From JAVXCQ01 sp036659415 (GTDB taxonomy: Bacteria; Bacillota; Negativicutes; Acidaminococcales; Acidaminococcaceae): a DNA stretch of 64,000 nt. The notes under the pieces are model-generated. The model was given only the letters and a program-made list of their open reading frames with translations. It ran no database searches and had not been told where the DNA came from. Made by a program: the position numbers and the translations under genes. The stretch lies in assembly GCA_036659415.1 (NCBI GenBank), contig JAVXCQ010000003.1, forward strand, positions 47,353-111,352. The letters are read 5' to 3'. This document shows positions 7,957 to 16,133 of this stretch, piece after piece; positions within the stretch are counted from its first letter, which is position 1; each line of letters starts with the position of its first letter.

Positions 7957-9330
7957 ATGGCAATTAAACAATTAACGGCAATAAAATTAATGGAAAAAAT
8001 CAGTGCCGGTCATATAATACTGGCGTCCTTAAGTGAAATTACCGGTGGGTGGCTAGCGCTAGCAACAACGGCAGCCGGTAAAACTTTACTGTGCGTAAGT
8101 AATAAGGAGTGCCCCGCTGGGGCTTTATGGAAAGCGGAGCGTGTGGTAGAGGAAGACGGTTTACAAATCGCAGTTTTGGCTTTAACACCAAATAATGCGG
8201 CAGTGGTCAGACGTTTTGTGAAGTGGACGGCGCCCAGTGCTTGCGGTGCTAAAGGTTTGAGCTTGGGTTTTAGTGATTGGTTGGGGCTCGCCGGTACTAG
8301 TGTGGCCACGCTCTTCGCTAATAAACAAATTAAACCGGTGCTAGTGGAATATACAACGGCTGATAGTCAGCTGGTTGGTCGCAACTTTTTAGAAGCAGTG
8401 GATGCCGCAACGTGGGGCGTCTTAGAAGCAGGGTATAAAGAGGGCTATGGAGCTAACGCTGCAGGGCTTACTTCCGAGGAAGAAATTGTGAAAGGCCTCT
8501 TATATGGGTATAGTATGATTGGCTATGATTCTTCCCATAAAATTAATTTGGAAATAGCAACGCTCAGTGATTTAGCCGTGGAAACCAGATATTTGGCGTT
8601 ACCGGAAGAATTTAGAACAGCGATTTATGATTCATATCTGAAAGCACCTACTGTTGTGGGCTCGGAAACCTTGCACTATACCCAAGAAAATATTAGTCGT
8701 ATTGTTTTAGAATATGGTGAAGCCATTATGCATACGCAATTTATTTATAATTCTTATTTGAAAAATACGCCGTGGGATATTGATTTTGAATTATTGGTAG
8801 CTAAACCAGGCTGTTTGTTAACGCCGGAAGAACATTATTTTATTGGCCACGAGTTAACGCGTAATGGAATTAAGTTGACCGCTATGGCTCTTAACATGGC
8901 GGCGAGTAAAGAACCTTTAGCACAGCTTAAAGTGCACAGTGCTATTGCCGAAGCTTGTAATTATCGTTTAAGTCTAATGCAGGCGGAGGTCTTGGCAGCG
9001 GATTTGGGTCCGGTAGTTAAAAACATAAAAGGTCGAGGCTATCTCAAAATGGGCAGTGTTTTGTGGTTAGCGGCTTTAGCCTGTATTGCCCAAGTAGCCC
9101 CACAATTATGGCAGCAAATAGCCCAAGTCGCAGAGCTGGAACCGGTAGAAGCAACTGCTTTGACGCCACTGACTCCAGAGGGCCGTGCTTATGCCGCAGT
9201 TTATGGACGGGTTTTGGCGCCGGAGCAACAAGAGCTGAAAGCACAAATTAGTACCGTGCTATTGGAGCAGGAGCAACTTTATCAAGAAAATATTGCGAAA
9301 ACAGTAAAGAATTATTTAAAAAACGTATAA
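7957..9330 (+). CDS. UxaE (tagaturonate epimerase)-family protein, probably catalytically divergent
   Basis: 457 aa from ATG 7957 (TTGGGG just upstream; ATG 7939 is in frame but has no ribosome site). The order of segments matches UxaE as I recall the family: G-F-S-D-W-L-G-L (about 104-111) where UxaE has G-D-R-L-G, then D-A-A-T-W-G-V-L-E-A-G-Y-K-E-G-Y-G-A (149-166), very close to the family D-D-A-T-W-G-V-F-Q-E-G-Y motif, then an E-H-x-F-I-x-x-E-L segment (292-300). The polar motifs near the C-terminus are changed: A-K-P-G replaces the V-D-E-T-like loop (about 282), L-M-Q-A-E replaces L-H-S-G-S-D-K (about 340), and Y-L-K-M-G replaces H-V-K-T-A-G (about 362). No uronate genes are nearby. Either a new substrate or a pseudoenzyme. 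Confidence 0.65.
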   Translation: MAIKQLTAIKLMEKISAGHIILASLSEITGGWLALATTAAGKTLLCVSNKECPAGALWKAERVVEEDGLQIAVLALTPNNAAVVRRFVKWTAPSACGAKGLSLGFSDWLGLAGTSVATLFANKQIKPVLVEYTTADSQLVGRNFLEAVDAATWGVLEAGYKEGYGANAAGLTSEEEIVKGLLYGYSMIGYDSSHKINLEIATLSDLAVETRYLALPEEFRTAIYDSYLKAPTVVGSETLHYTQENISRIVLEYGEAIMHTQFIYNSYLKNTPWDIDFELLVAKPGCLLTPEEHYFIGHELTRNGIKLTAMALNMAASKEPLAQLKVHSAIAEACNYRLSLMQAEVLAADLGPVVKNIKGRGYLKMGSVLWLAALACIAQVAPQLWQQIAQVAELEPVEATALTPLTPEGRAYAAVYGRVLAPEQQELKAQISTVLLEQEQLYQENIAKTVKNYLKNV

Positions 9331-9336
9331 ATTCGC

Positions 9337-9364
9337 ATTTTATGTTAACTAATTAACATAAAAT
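9337..9364. repeat. Perfect 12-base inverted repeat
   Basis: ATTTTATGTTAA (9337-9348) and TTAACATAAAAT (9353-9364) are exact reverse complements around CTAA. It begins seven bases after the UxaE-like stop codon and ends 15 bases before the ilv -35. There is no T-run, so an operator is as likely as a terminator. Confidence 0.75.
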
Positions 9365-9378
9365 CATGGACAAAATCA

Positions 9379-9407
9379 TTGACAAGTCTGCTGATAAAGA
9401 GGATAAT
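9379..9407 (+). promoter_or_regulatory. Promoter of the T-box/ilv transcript
   Basis: TTGACA (9379-9384), exactly 17 bases, GATAAT (9402-9407): near consensus for the housekeeping sigma factor. Confidence 0.85.
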
Positions 9408-9413
9408 AGCATT

Positions 9414-9695
9414 AATTTAAAATTGCAAGTCAAAAGTGATGATTGGGAAGAAATACAGGTAGCAAACAAACAGAGAGCCGATGGTTGGTGGAAATCGGCA
9501 GCTTGCCCTCGTAGAGTAAATCACCCATGAACTCATCAGCGAAAGGTGCGCCTAGTAGCATGATGCGTAACGAGTGCGTTATACTCGAGCCGATTGATGG
9601 ATCGGTGCTAATGAAGCAATAAATTAGGGTGGTACCGCGATAGTGTTAGAACTTTCGCCCCTACAGGTTAATTAACCTGTAGGGGCTTTTTTGTT
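9414..9695 (+). promoter_or_regulatory. T-box leader, leucine (CUC) specifier
   Basis: tRNA-sensing leader of the acetolactate synthase genes. Visible parts are the stem I apical segment AGAGAGCCGATGGTTGGTGG (starting about 9472), the specifier region GAACTCA with CTC (Leu) at 9532-9534, the T-box AGGGTGGTACCGCG (about 9626-9639) whose TGGT would pair with the ACCA end of uncharged tRNA, and the competing terminator with arms CCCCTACAGGTT/AACCTGTAGGGG (about 9658-9685) followed by six T. Uncharged tRNA-Leu should favour the antiterminator and switch on synthesis. The 5' boundary is inferred from the promoter. Confidence 0.9.
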
Positions 9696-9753
9696 TGTCG
9701 AAGTAAAAATATTACGACGTCAGCTAGTAACATAAAAAGAGGAGGGCTTAGTC

Positions 9754-10002
9754 ATGGGAGAAAGATTAGTTTTGCGAGCTAAAAATGAGGATACTTTGTT
9801 GCCGCGGGTTTTGCGGGTATTAGCCCAACGGGGATTAAAGGTGGCAGGTTTGTGTTTGGAGGTGGTGAATCAGGGGCAAGAAATCAAGCTGAGTATTGTT
9901 TTGTCTAATACCGGTGCAGCCCAAGCAGTCAAATTGTTAGAAAAGCAGGTAGCGGTACTGACCGTGGCCTTACACGAAGAGGTTCTGGAGCAAAGTGCTT
10001 AG
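9754..10002 (+). CDS. ilvN: Acetolactate synthase small subunit-like ACT-domain protein (IlvN/IlvM type)
   Basis: 82 aa, essentially a single ACT domain (L-V-L-R-A-K-N-E-D-T-L-L-P-R-V-L-R-V-L-A-Q-R-G). It is close in length to E. coli IlvM/IlvN and far shorter than the roughly 160-aa IlvH type. It should bind the catalytic subunit encoded 67 bases downstream and give activation and branched-chain feedback control. The ribosome site is AGGAGGG before ATG 9754. It is expressed from the leucine T-box transcript. Assignment as the synthase regulator rests on position and the ACT fold rather than on family-specific residues. Confidence 0.8.
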   Translation: MGERLVLRAKNEDTLLPRVLRVLAQRGLKVAGLCLEVVNQGQEIKLSIVLSNTGAAQAVKLLEKQVAVLTVALHEEVLEQSA

Positions 10003-10069
10003 GTTAGAAATAGAGCTAGTGGCATTATAAAAAAAGCCGGTACGGCATTTTTGAAGGAGGAAGGTAACG

Positions 10070-11743
10070 ATGAAGCTATCGGGAGCGCAAGCCATCATCA
10101 AAGTTTTAGAAGAACAAAAGGTAACAACAATTTTTGGGTATCCCGGTGGTCAGGTGATTCCTCTGTATGATGCCTTGTATGATGCACCCTTGCAACATGT
10201 ACTAACGGCACACGAGCAAGGTGCTATTCACGCTGCTGACGGCTATGCTAGGGCTACAGGGAAGACGGGGGTTTGTATTGCTACTTCCGGACCGGGAGCG
10301 ACAAATATTGTAACCGGGTTAGCTACGGCCTATTTAGATTCTGTCCCACTAGTAGCAATTACGGGGCAAGTTCAGGTTCAACATTTGGGGCGGGACTCTT
10401 TTCAGGAAATTGATATTGTGGGTGTAACTTTACCTCTGACTAAATATAATGTACTGGTGCGGCGGGCGGAAGATTTAGTGCCAGAACTGCGTAAGGCTTT
10501 TCGACTGGCGCAGGCAGGGCGTCCGGGACCGGTGCTGGTGGATGTGCCCAGTAGTATTCAAGTGGGCGCTGTGGAATGGACGGAGCCGGAGGCAGCTGGA
10601 GCTTGTGGTCAGGTTACAGACAAAGCCTTGACAGAATTATTGGCAGCGGCGGCTGTGACTATTGCTAATGCCAGCAGGCCAGTACTGCTGGTAGGTGGTG
10701 GAGCGGTACATAGTGAAGCCGCAGCAGAAGTGCGAGCTTTTGCTCACAAAACCGGTATGCCAGTGGTCAGTACTTTGATGGGGTTGGGGGTTTTTCCCGG
10801 CTCGGACGAACAGGCTTTAGGTATGACGGGTATGCATGGGCATATTGCGGCGAATTTGGCCGTGGCGAATGCCGATGTGCTAGTGGTAGCAGGCAGTAGG
10901 TTTAGTGAACGGGTTACCGGTGACCGCACGCGATATGTGGGCAAAAAAACTATTATTCAACTGGATATTGACCCCTCGGAAGTGGATAAAAACATTATGA
11001 CGGCACTGCCTTTAGTGGGAGAAATCAAAGAAACGCTGGCACTTTTAAATACTCAAGTCGGTGCCTTAGAACTTACCACTTGGTGGGATTCTATTCGGGC
11101 GTGGGACGAAACAGAAAATCAGGAGCTTAAGCAAAGTAAAAAGTTAACGGCGCCCTGGCTCATGAACGAATTAAATAAACATTTTTTGGGCAGTGACACG
11201 GTCTATGTGACAGACGTCGGTCAAAATCAAATGTGGGCGGCCCAACATTTGCTCATTGATGAACCGCGGCATTTTCTTACTTCCGGTGGTTGCGGCACCA
11301 TGGGTTTTGGCCTACCGGCAGCAGTGGGAGCCAAGCTAGCCAGACCGGAAGCACGGGTGGTACACATTGCCGGTGATGGCGGGTTTAAAATGACTGGTAT
11401 GGAACTTTACACCGCCGTACGAGAGGGACTGCCCCTTATCAGCATTATTATTAATAATAGTTGCTTAGGCATGGTTCGCCAATGGCAGGAAGTTTTTTAT
11501 GAAGAACGCTATGCGTCAACCCTTTTGGCACCGTTTGATTTTGTGGGCTTTGCCCGTTCTTGCGGTGCTCGGGGTGCGACGGTGACTACCGGCGAGGAAT
11601 TTACAGCAGCGCTGGAGCTAGCTATCAAGTCAAAGCAAGCTTTTGTCCTTGAGGCTGTGGTTAACCAGGGAGATTTAGTGCTCCCCATGGTAGCACCGGG
11701 AGCAGCTTTGGACGATTTTGTGGAACCGGAGACCAAGCACTAA
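10070..11743 (+). CDS. ilvB: Acetolactate synthase large (catalytic) subunit
   Basis: 557 aa TPP enzyme condensing two pyruvates to 2-acetolactate, or pyruvate with 2-oxobutyrate, the first common step to Val, Leu and Ile. N-terminal pyrimidine domain has F-G-Y-P-G-G and the catalytic Glu in H-E-Q-G-A-I-H-A-A-D-G-Y-A-R-A-T-G. The C-terminal TPP-binding motif runs from G-D-G-G-F-K-M-T to N-N-S-C-L-G-M-V-R-Q-W-Q-E. The middle domain has the family FAD region. The start follows GGAGGAAGG. No ilvC, ilvD or leu genes follow within the window; a terminator closes the unit, so the remaining pathway genes must be elsewhere. Confidence 0.95.
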   Translation: MKLSGAQAIIKVLEEQKVTTIFGYPGGQVIPLYDALYDAPLQHVLTAHEQGAIHAADGYARATGKTGVCIATSGPGATNIVTGLATAYLDSVPLVAITGQVQVQHLGRDSFQEIDIVGVTLPLTKYNVLVRRAEDLVPELRKAFRLAQAGRPGPVLVDVPSSIQVGAVEWTEPEAAGACGQVTDKALTELLAAAAVTIANASRPVLLVGGGAVHSEAAAEVRAFAHKTGMPVVSTLMGLGVFPGSDEQALGMTGMHGHIAANLAVANADVLVVAGSRFSERVTGDRTRYVGKKTIIQLDIDPSEVDKNIMTALPLVGEIKETLALLNTQVGALELTTWWDSIRAWDETENQELKQSKKLTAPWLMNELNKHFLGSDTVYVTDVGQNQMWAAQHLLIDEPRHFLTSGGCGTMGFGLPAAVGAKLARPEARVVHIAGDGGFKMTGMELYTAVREGLPLISIIINNSCLGMVRQWQEVFYEERYASTLLAPFDFVGFARSCGARGATVTTGEEFTAALELAIKSKQAFVLEAVVNQGDLVLPMVAPGAALDDFVEPETKH

Positions 11744-11787
11744 GCACAGGAGTATCGGGGCAGTGCAGGAATTATTTTTGTTCAAAG

Positions 11788-11872
11788 CGAGAAAAGCGGT
11801 GTTCAGGTGCTAACCGGCAGCAGTTGCCAGTAGTAGTACCTGCGGTCAAACACCGGTTTTCTCGTTTTTTTT
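11788..11872 (+). terminator. Terminator after ilvB
   Basis: CGAGAAAAGCGGTGTT (from 11788) pairs with AACACCGGTTTTCTCG with one mismatch, and eight T follow. Confidence 0.88.
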
Positions 11873-11890
11873 CTAAGGTGTAGGCACTAC

Positions 11891-11919
11891 TTGCATTTGT
11901 CGATACTTAATGTTATAAT
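11891..11919 (+). promoter_or_regulatory. Promoter of rpsF-ssb-rpsR
   Basis: TTGCAT (11891-11896), 17-base spacer, TATAAT (11914-11919). Confidence 0.85.
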
Positions 11920-11953
11920 CATAAAGCTGTATATATAACCATATATACTTCCC

Positions 11954-11974
11954 CTGCTACCACAAGGTAGCCAG
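11954..11974 (+). promoter_or_regulatory. Leader hairpin before rpsF
   Basis: GCTACC-ACAA-GGTAGC hairpin between the promoter and the rpsF ribosome site. Many rpsF leaders carry an S6:S18-binding autoregulatory structure in this place; I can see the stem but cannot confirm the conserved binding residues. Confidence 0.35.
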
Positions 11975-11997
11975 AGTCCAAAGGAGGAGGTGATTTC

Positions 11998-12282
11998 GTG
12001 AGAGAATACGAAGTCATGTACATCGTTAAACCAGCCGAAGAAGAAGCATTTGAAGCAGTTGTAACTAAGTTTGATGCTTTAATCGCTGACAACGGTGGCA
12101 CAGTTGTTAAAACCGATCGTATGGGTAAAAGACGCTTAGCCTATGAAATTAACGATTTTGTAGACGGTATCTATGTCCTTGTAACGTTCAACGCAGAACC
12201 AAAAGCTGTAAAAGAACTTGACCGCGTTATGAAGATTACCGATGAAATTCTGCGCCACATGATTATTAGAAAAGGCGAATAA
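11998..12282 (+). CDS. rpsF: 30S ribosomal protein S6
   Basis: 94 aa, GTG start eight bases after GGAGGAGG-T. The sequence begins M-R-E-Y-E-V-M-Y-I-V-K-P and contains G-K-R-R-L-A-Y-E-I-N and G-I-Y-V-L-V-T-F, the S6 core that contacts S18 on the 30S platform. First gene of the standard rpsF-ssb-rpsR operon, with its own consensus promoter and a leader hairpin. Confidence 0.98.
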   Translation: MREYEVMYIVKPAEEEAFEAVVTKFDALIADNGGTVVKTDRMGKRRLAYEINDFVDGIYVLVTFNAEPKAVKELDRVMKITDEILRHMIIRKGE

Positions 12283-12301
12283 GCCAGGAGGTAACTATAT
12301 T

Positions 12302-12715
12302 ATGAATAAAGTTATACTTATGGGCCGTTTAACTCGTGATCCGGAAGCACGCTATACCCAATCAGGTAAAGCTGTAACCCAGTTCACTTTAGCGGTAGAC
12401 AGACCTTTTTCCAATCAAGAGGGCCAAAGAGAAGCTGATTTTATCAACATCGTTGTATGGGGTAAAATTGCTGAATTATGCGGGAATAGTCTGACAAAGG
12501 GACAGAGAGCACTAGTCGAAGGACGGTTACAGATTCGTAGCTATGAAGCTAAAGAGGGCGGAAAACGCTGGGTAACTGAGGTTATCGCTAACAGTGTTGA
12601 GTTTATCGAGCGCAAAGCTGCAGGTACTGGTACTAGTCCGGAACATGGGGCTCAAAAAGGTGAGATGGAAGCTTTCGGCTCACCAGTAGCTTTTGATGAA
12701 GAAATCCCATTTTAA
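12302..12715 (+). CDS. ssb: Single-stranded DNA-binding protein
   Basis: 137 aa. OB fold begins M-N-K-V-I-L-M-G-R-L-T-R-D-P-E and includes F-I-N-I-V-V-W-G-K and a variable Gly/Ser linker. The acidic tail ends in D-E-E-I-P-F, the C-terminal tip that recruits partner proteins in SSB. The tail is short compared with many Firmicute SSBs. It lies between rpsF and rpsR, spaced 19 and 18 bases, with its own AGGAGG site. Confidence 0.97.
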   Translation: MNKVILMGRLTRDPEARYTQSGKAVTQFTLAVDRPFSNQEGQREADFINIVVWGKIAELCGNSLTKGQRALVEGRLQIRSYEAKEGGKRWVTEVIANSVEFIERKAAGTGTSPEHGAQKGEMEAFGSPVAFDEEIPF

Positions 12716-12733
12716 ACAAGGGAGGTTATGCGA

Positions 12734-12964
12734 ATGAAACGCGAAAGAGGCAGAAGAACCAGAAGAAAAGTGTGTAGTTTCTGTGTTGATAAAGTTGAAG
12801 GTATTGACTATAAGGAACTTGGTAAATTGCGTCGTTATGTGACCGAACGTGGTAAGATTTTACCTCGTCGTATCTCCGGTAACTGCGCTAAACATCAAAG
12901 ACAACTTACCAGTGCGATCAAACGTGCTCGTAATATTGCTTTGTTACCATTTACAACTGAATGA
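12734..12964 (+). CDS. rpsR: 30S ribosomal protein S18
   Basis: 76 aa from ATG 12734; GGAGG (12721-12725) is eight bases away, whereas the in-frame ATG 12728 is only two bases from it. The protein has R-K-V-C-S-F-C near the N-terminus, a cysteine pair that may bind zinc in this form of S18, and the core I-D-Y-K-E-L-G-K-L-R-R-Y-V-T-E-R-G-K-I-L. It ends the ribosomal operon before a strong terminator. Confidence 0.97.
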   Translation: MKRERGRRTRRKVCSFCVDKVEGIDYKELGKLRRYVTERGKILPRRISGNCAKHQRQLTSAIKRARNIALLPFTTE

Positions 12965-12970
12965 AAATGG

Positions 12971-12995
12971 GCACCGCTTAGGCGGTGCTTTTTTA
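12971..12995 (+). terminator. Terminator after rpsR
   Basis: GCACCGC-TTAG-GCGGTGC followed by six or seven T. Confidence 0.95.
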
Positions 12996-13125
12996 TTTCT
13001 AACCAAGGAAAGCGGGGGGCAGTGGTTTTCTACTTCCTTTTTAACTCAAATAAGTGTAAAATAACAGTATGCATCCCTAGGGGGAATTAGGTTGGCTAGT
13101 AGTCAGCTTTAGAGGAGGAACTTGC

Positions 13126-14082
13126 GTGAGACATAAGACTTCGGCCATGGTAGAAGCCGGCATTTTGGCGGCAGTAGCGATTGTTTTTGCCCTGATTAGT
13201 ATGTATGTGCCGGTCATTGGGATGTTCGTTAATTTTCTGTGGTCCTTACCTATATCTATTTGCGGTGCGCGTAACGGTATGCGCTGGAGTATCATGACCT
13301 TATTGGTAGCTGGGGCAATTATTGCTATGCTCATTAGCCCAATCCATTCCTTGTCCTTGGTGGCAGTCTTTGGTACCTTGGGTGTGGTACTAGGAGAGTG
13401 TATGAAAAGGCATTTCCCACCCATGAAGCTGATGCTTTTCGGTTCAGTAGCAGCATTTATTTCTTTGATGCTGAGCCTAGCAATTGGTTTTTTCATTATG
13501 GGCATTAATCCGTTGGAAATGTTTTTTGCAACTTTCGACAAAGCGATTGTTGATTCTGTGGCCTACTATCAAAGCCAAGGTATGACGCCTGCACAAATAG
13601 AAGACGCCACCAAGTCGGCGAAAGATATGCTACGTATGGTGCAAGTGATTATGCCGGGTGCATTTATCCTGTGTGCGCCGATTATTACTTTTGTTAATTA
13701 CTTGGCCGCTCGAGCTATTTTAAGTAAACTAGGAGAATATTTTGAAAGTTTTCCTCGTTTTGTCAATTTAGAAGTGCCTAAATGGGTTTTATTGCCTTAC
13801 GGAGCTTCCTTGTTAGTCATTACCCAGTACATTTCGCAACCAACCCATATTTTGTATTTAGTCGGGGTTAATATTCAAATGTTGTGTAGCTTTGTTCTTG
13901 TTATTCAAGGAATTGCTCTAGTATATTGGTATATGGAGCAAAAGCATAAACCCAAATGGTGGGGCACCGTGGTTGTGGGCATTATTTTTTTGAACCAGTT
14001 TGTATCACAAGTGATTGTTTTGGTGGGAGCATTTGATTTAGTTTTTGATTTCCGTAAAGTAAGAACACGGCCGCCAGAATAA
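13126..14082 (+). CDS. DUF2232 (YybS-like) membrane protein
   Basis: 318 aa, GTG start after AGAGGAGGA. About seven to eight hydrophobic helices; P-I-S-I-C-G-A-R-N-G and an energy-coupling-factor S-component-like N-terminal half are typical of YybS/DUF2232. The function of the family is not established. It is regularly found between rpsR and gdpP in Firmicutes, as here, with 23 bases to gdpP, so the two are probably co-transcribed. Confidence 0.88.
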   Translation: MRHKTSAMVEAGILAAVAIVFALISMYVPVIGMFVNFLWSLPISICGARNGMRWSIMTLLVAGAIIAMLISPIHSLSLVAVFGTLGVVLGECMKRHFPPMKLMLFGSVAAFISLMLSLAIGFFIMGINPLEMFFATFDKAIVDSVAYYQSQGMTPAQIEDATKSAKDMLRMVQVIMPGAFILCAPIITFVNYLAARAILSKLGEYFESFPRFVNLEVPKWVLLPYGASLLVITQYISQPTHILYLVGVNIQMLCSFVLVIQGIALVYWYMEQKHKPKWWGTVVVGIIFLNQFVSQVIVLVGAFDLVFDFRKVRTRPPE

Positions 14083-14105
14083 GAAGACCGAGATGAGGCG
14101 TTATT

Positions 14106-16133
14106 ATGTTTAATAAACAATTTACTTTTTGGGGCGATATTAAGCTCTTCATGGCGATTATAGGGGTATTGGTTTTAATTGTGGGCCTTTATGAAAACCT
14201 CTTTTTACCGGTGGGACTGGGTATTTTATTTTTGGTCTATTTTTTCAGTCAGAAAAACTATCGGAGTAAAGAAGCCTGGTTTAATAATTATTTGGACACC
14301 GTGGTGCGTAATATCGAACGAGCCAATAACTATGCGGCACAGCAAATGCCAGTGGGTATTGCGGTGTTTGATACCGCAGGTAAGCTCCAGTGGAAAAACG
14401 AATTATTTCAAACCTGGGTGACCGGTAAAGCAGTAGAAGGCAGTACCTTAAGCGATATTTTGCCGCCACCGGAGAATAATTTTGCTGTCTTGAGCCAAAA
14501 AGACGTGGAAAAGCAAATCAAACTGGGTGACCGGATGTTTATGATGACGGTGCGCCGAGTTTTAACGCAAGAAGATGGAGGCAAAGAAACAGGTTTATGC
14601 CTTTATTTAGTGGATGTGACCGACAGGGAGCGCCAGAAGAAAAGGTTTGACGATGAACGCCTGTGTATTGCTTATCTGCAATTTGATAATTACAGTGACG
14701 TTATGAAGGGGTTAAGCGAAAGCACCAGAGCTAATATTACGGTCGAGGTTAATCGGCTGATTAGTCAATGGGCGGACGAGCAAGACGGAGTTTTCACCCG
14801 CTATGCGGAAGATTTATTTACCGTGAGCATTACTAAAGCTGCTTTGCGTAATACCATTAGTAAAAAGTTTGAAGTGCTAGATAAAATTCGGGAAATTAAA
14901 GCTGGGAATAAAATCCCCCCGACTATTAGTATCGGGCTAGCTTGTGAAGAAAAGACTTTGCAAATCTTGGGACAACAGGCGCAGGCAGGGCTTGACTTAG
15001 CCTTGGGGCGTGGCGGTGATCAAGCGGTAGTTTCTATCGGCGGCGAGATGCAGTTTTTTGGCGGTAAAAGCTCTGTTCAAGCTAAAAGCACACGAGTGCG
15101 CGCTAGAATTGTAGCACAAGCTATTCATGAATTAATGATTAATGCCGATAAAATTTTTGTGATGGGTCATGTCAACGAGGATTATGATTCTTTGGGTTCT
15201 GCTTTGGGCGTGGCTAAAATGGCCTTGTCTTTAGGCAAAGAAACTTATGTCGTGACTAGCGGTCGCGGACCGTCACTGGAACGTATGGAAGAATTGGCCA
15301 CGGAAGCTGATGCAAACTATAAAAAAATCTTGCTGGGCAGCGGGGAGGCCTTGCCTCTGGTTACACACAACAGTATTTTGTTTATAGTGGATCATCATCG
15401 AGCCATGCTTTCAGCGTCTCAGGAAATTTTGCAAGCGGTGGATAAAAAGGTTATTATTGACCACCATCGCCGTGCTGAAGATATTATCAAAAATTCTATT
15501 TTGAATTATATGGAGCCGTCGTCTTCTTCTACTAGCGAATTGGTGACGGAGCTACTCACTTATTTTGATGACCGCATGGAATTCACCAAGACAGAAGCCT
15601 CGGCACTTTATGCCGGAATTGTGGTGGACACAAAAAACTTTGCTGTACAAACCGGGGAACGTACTTTTGAAGCGGCAGCGTACTTGCGGCGCAATGGTGC
15701 GGATCCGAGTCTTGTGCATCAGCTGTTTAAAGACGATATGGAAACAGTAGTGCAAAGAGCCAAGTTGATTGCCGGTGCGCGGGTGCCGCTACCGGGAATT
15801 GCCATAGCTGTTTATAAAGAGGCACCGGTGGATAAAAACACTTCGATTATTGTGGCGCAAACTGCCGATGAACTTCTTACGATGAATGATATTAGTGTGA
15901 GCATTGTGATGGCAGAAACTACAGAAGGTTTGGGTATTAGTGCTCGCAGTGACGGTACGGTTAATGTGCAGGTTATGATGGAAGAATTAGGCGGTGGCGG
16001 TCATCAAACCGTGGCCGGGGTACAATTACAAGGCGCTACGGCGGCAACGATTGAGCCGCAAATTTTGGAACTGGCGTCCCAACAGTTGAAGGAGAGAGTA
16101 AAAAATGAAAGTGATACTACTACAAGAAGTTAA
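14106..16133 (+). CDS. gdpP: Cyclic-di-AMP phosphodiesterase GdpP (DHH-DHHA1)
   Basis: 675 aa. Two N-terminal membrane helices (about 8-50), a PAS domain (about 75-170, M-P-V-G-I-A-V-F-D-T-A-G-K-L-Q), a degenerate GGDEF domain (about 180-300) and a DHH/DHHA1 phosphoesterase domain. DHH metal ligands are visible in G-H-V-N-E-D-Y-D-S-L-G-S-A, I-V-D-H-H-R and V-I-I-D-H-H-R-R, and the DHHA1 motif G-G-G-G-H in the C-terminal part. It hydrolyses c-di-AMP to pApA, affecting potassium and cell-wall homeostasis; a kdp operon is in the same window. The last 29 bases overlap the start of rplI, which suggests translational coupling. Confidence 0.96.
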   Translation: MFNKQFTFWGDIKLFMAIIGVLVLIVGLYENLFLPVGLGILFLVYFFSQKNYRSKEAWFNNYLDTVVRNIERANNYAAQQMPVGIAVFDTAGKLQWKNELFQTWVTGKAVEGSTLSDILPPPENNFAVLSQKDVEKQIKLGDRMFMMTVRRVLTQEDGGKETGLCLYLVDVTDRERQKKRFDDERLCIAYLQFDNYSDVMKGLSESTRANITVEVNRLISQWADEQDGVFTRYAEDLFTVSITKAALRNTISKKFEVLDKIREIKAGNKIPPTISIGLACEEKTLQILGQQAQAGLDLALGRGGDQAVVSIGGEMQFFGGKSSVQAKSTRVRARIVAQAIHELMINADKIFVMGHVNEDYDSLGSALGVAKMALSLGKETYVVTSGRGPSLERMEELATEADANYKKILLGSGEALPLVTHNSILFIVDHHRAMLSASQEILQAVDKKVIIDHHRRAEDIIKNSILNYMEPSSSSTSELVTELLTYFDDRMEFTKTEASALYAGIVVDTKNFAVQTGERTFEAAAYLRRNGADPSLVHQLFKDDMETVVQRAKLIAGARVPLPGIAIAVYKEAPVDKNTSIIVAQTADELLTMNDISVSIVMAETTEGLGISARSDGTVNVQVMMEELGGGGHQTVAGVQLQGATAATIEPQILELASQQLKERVKNESDTTTRS

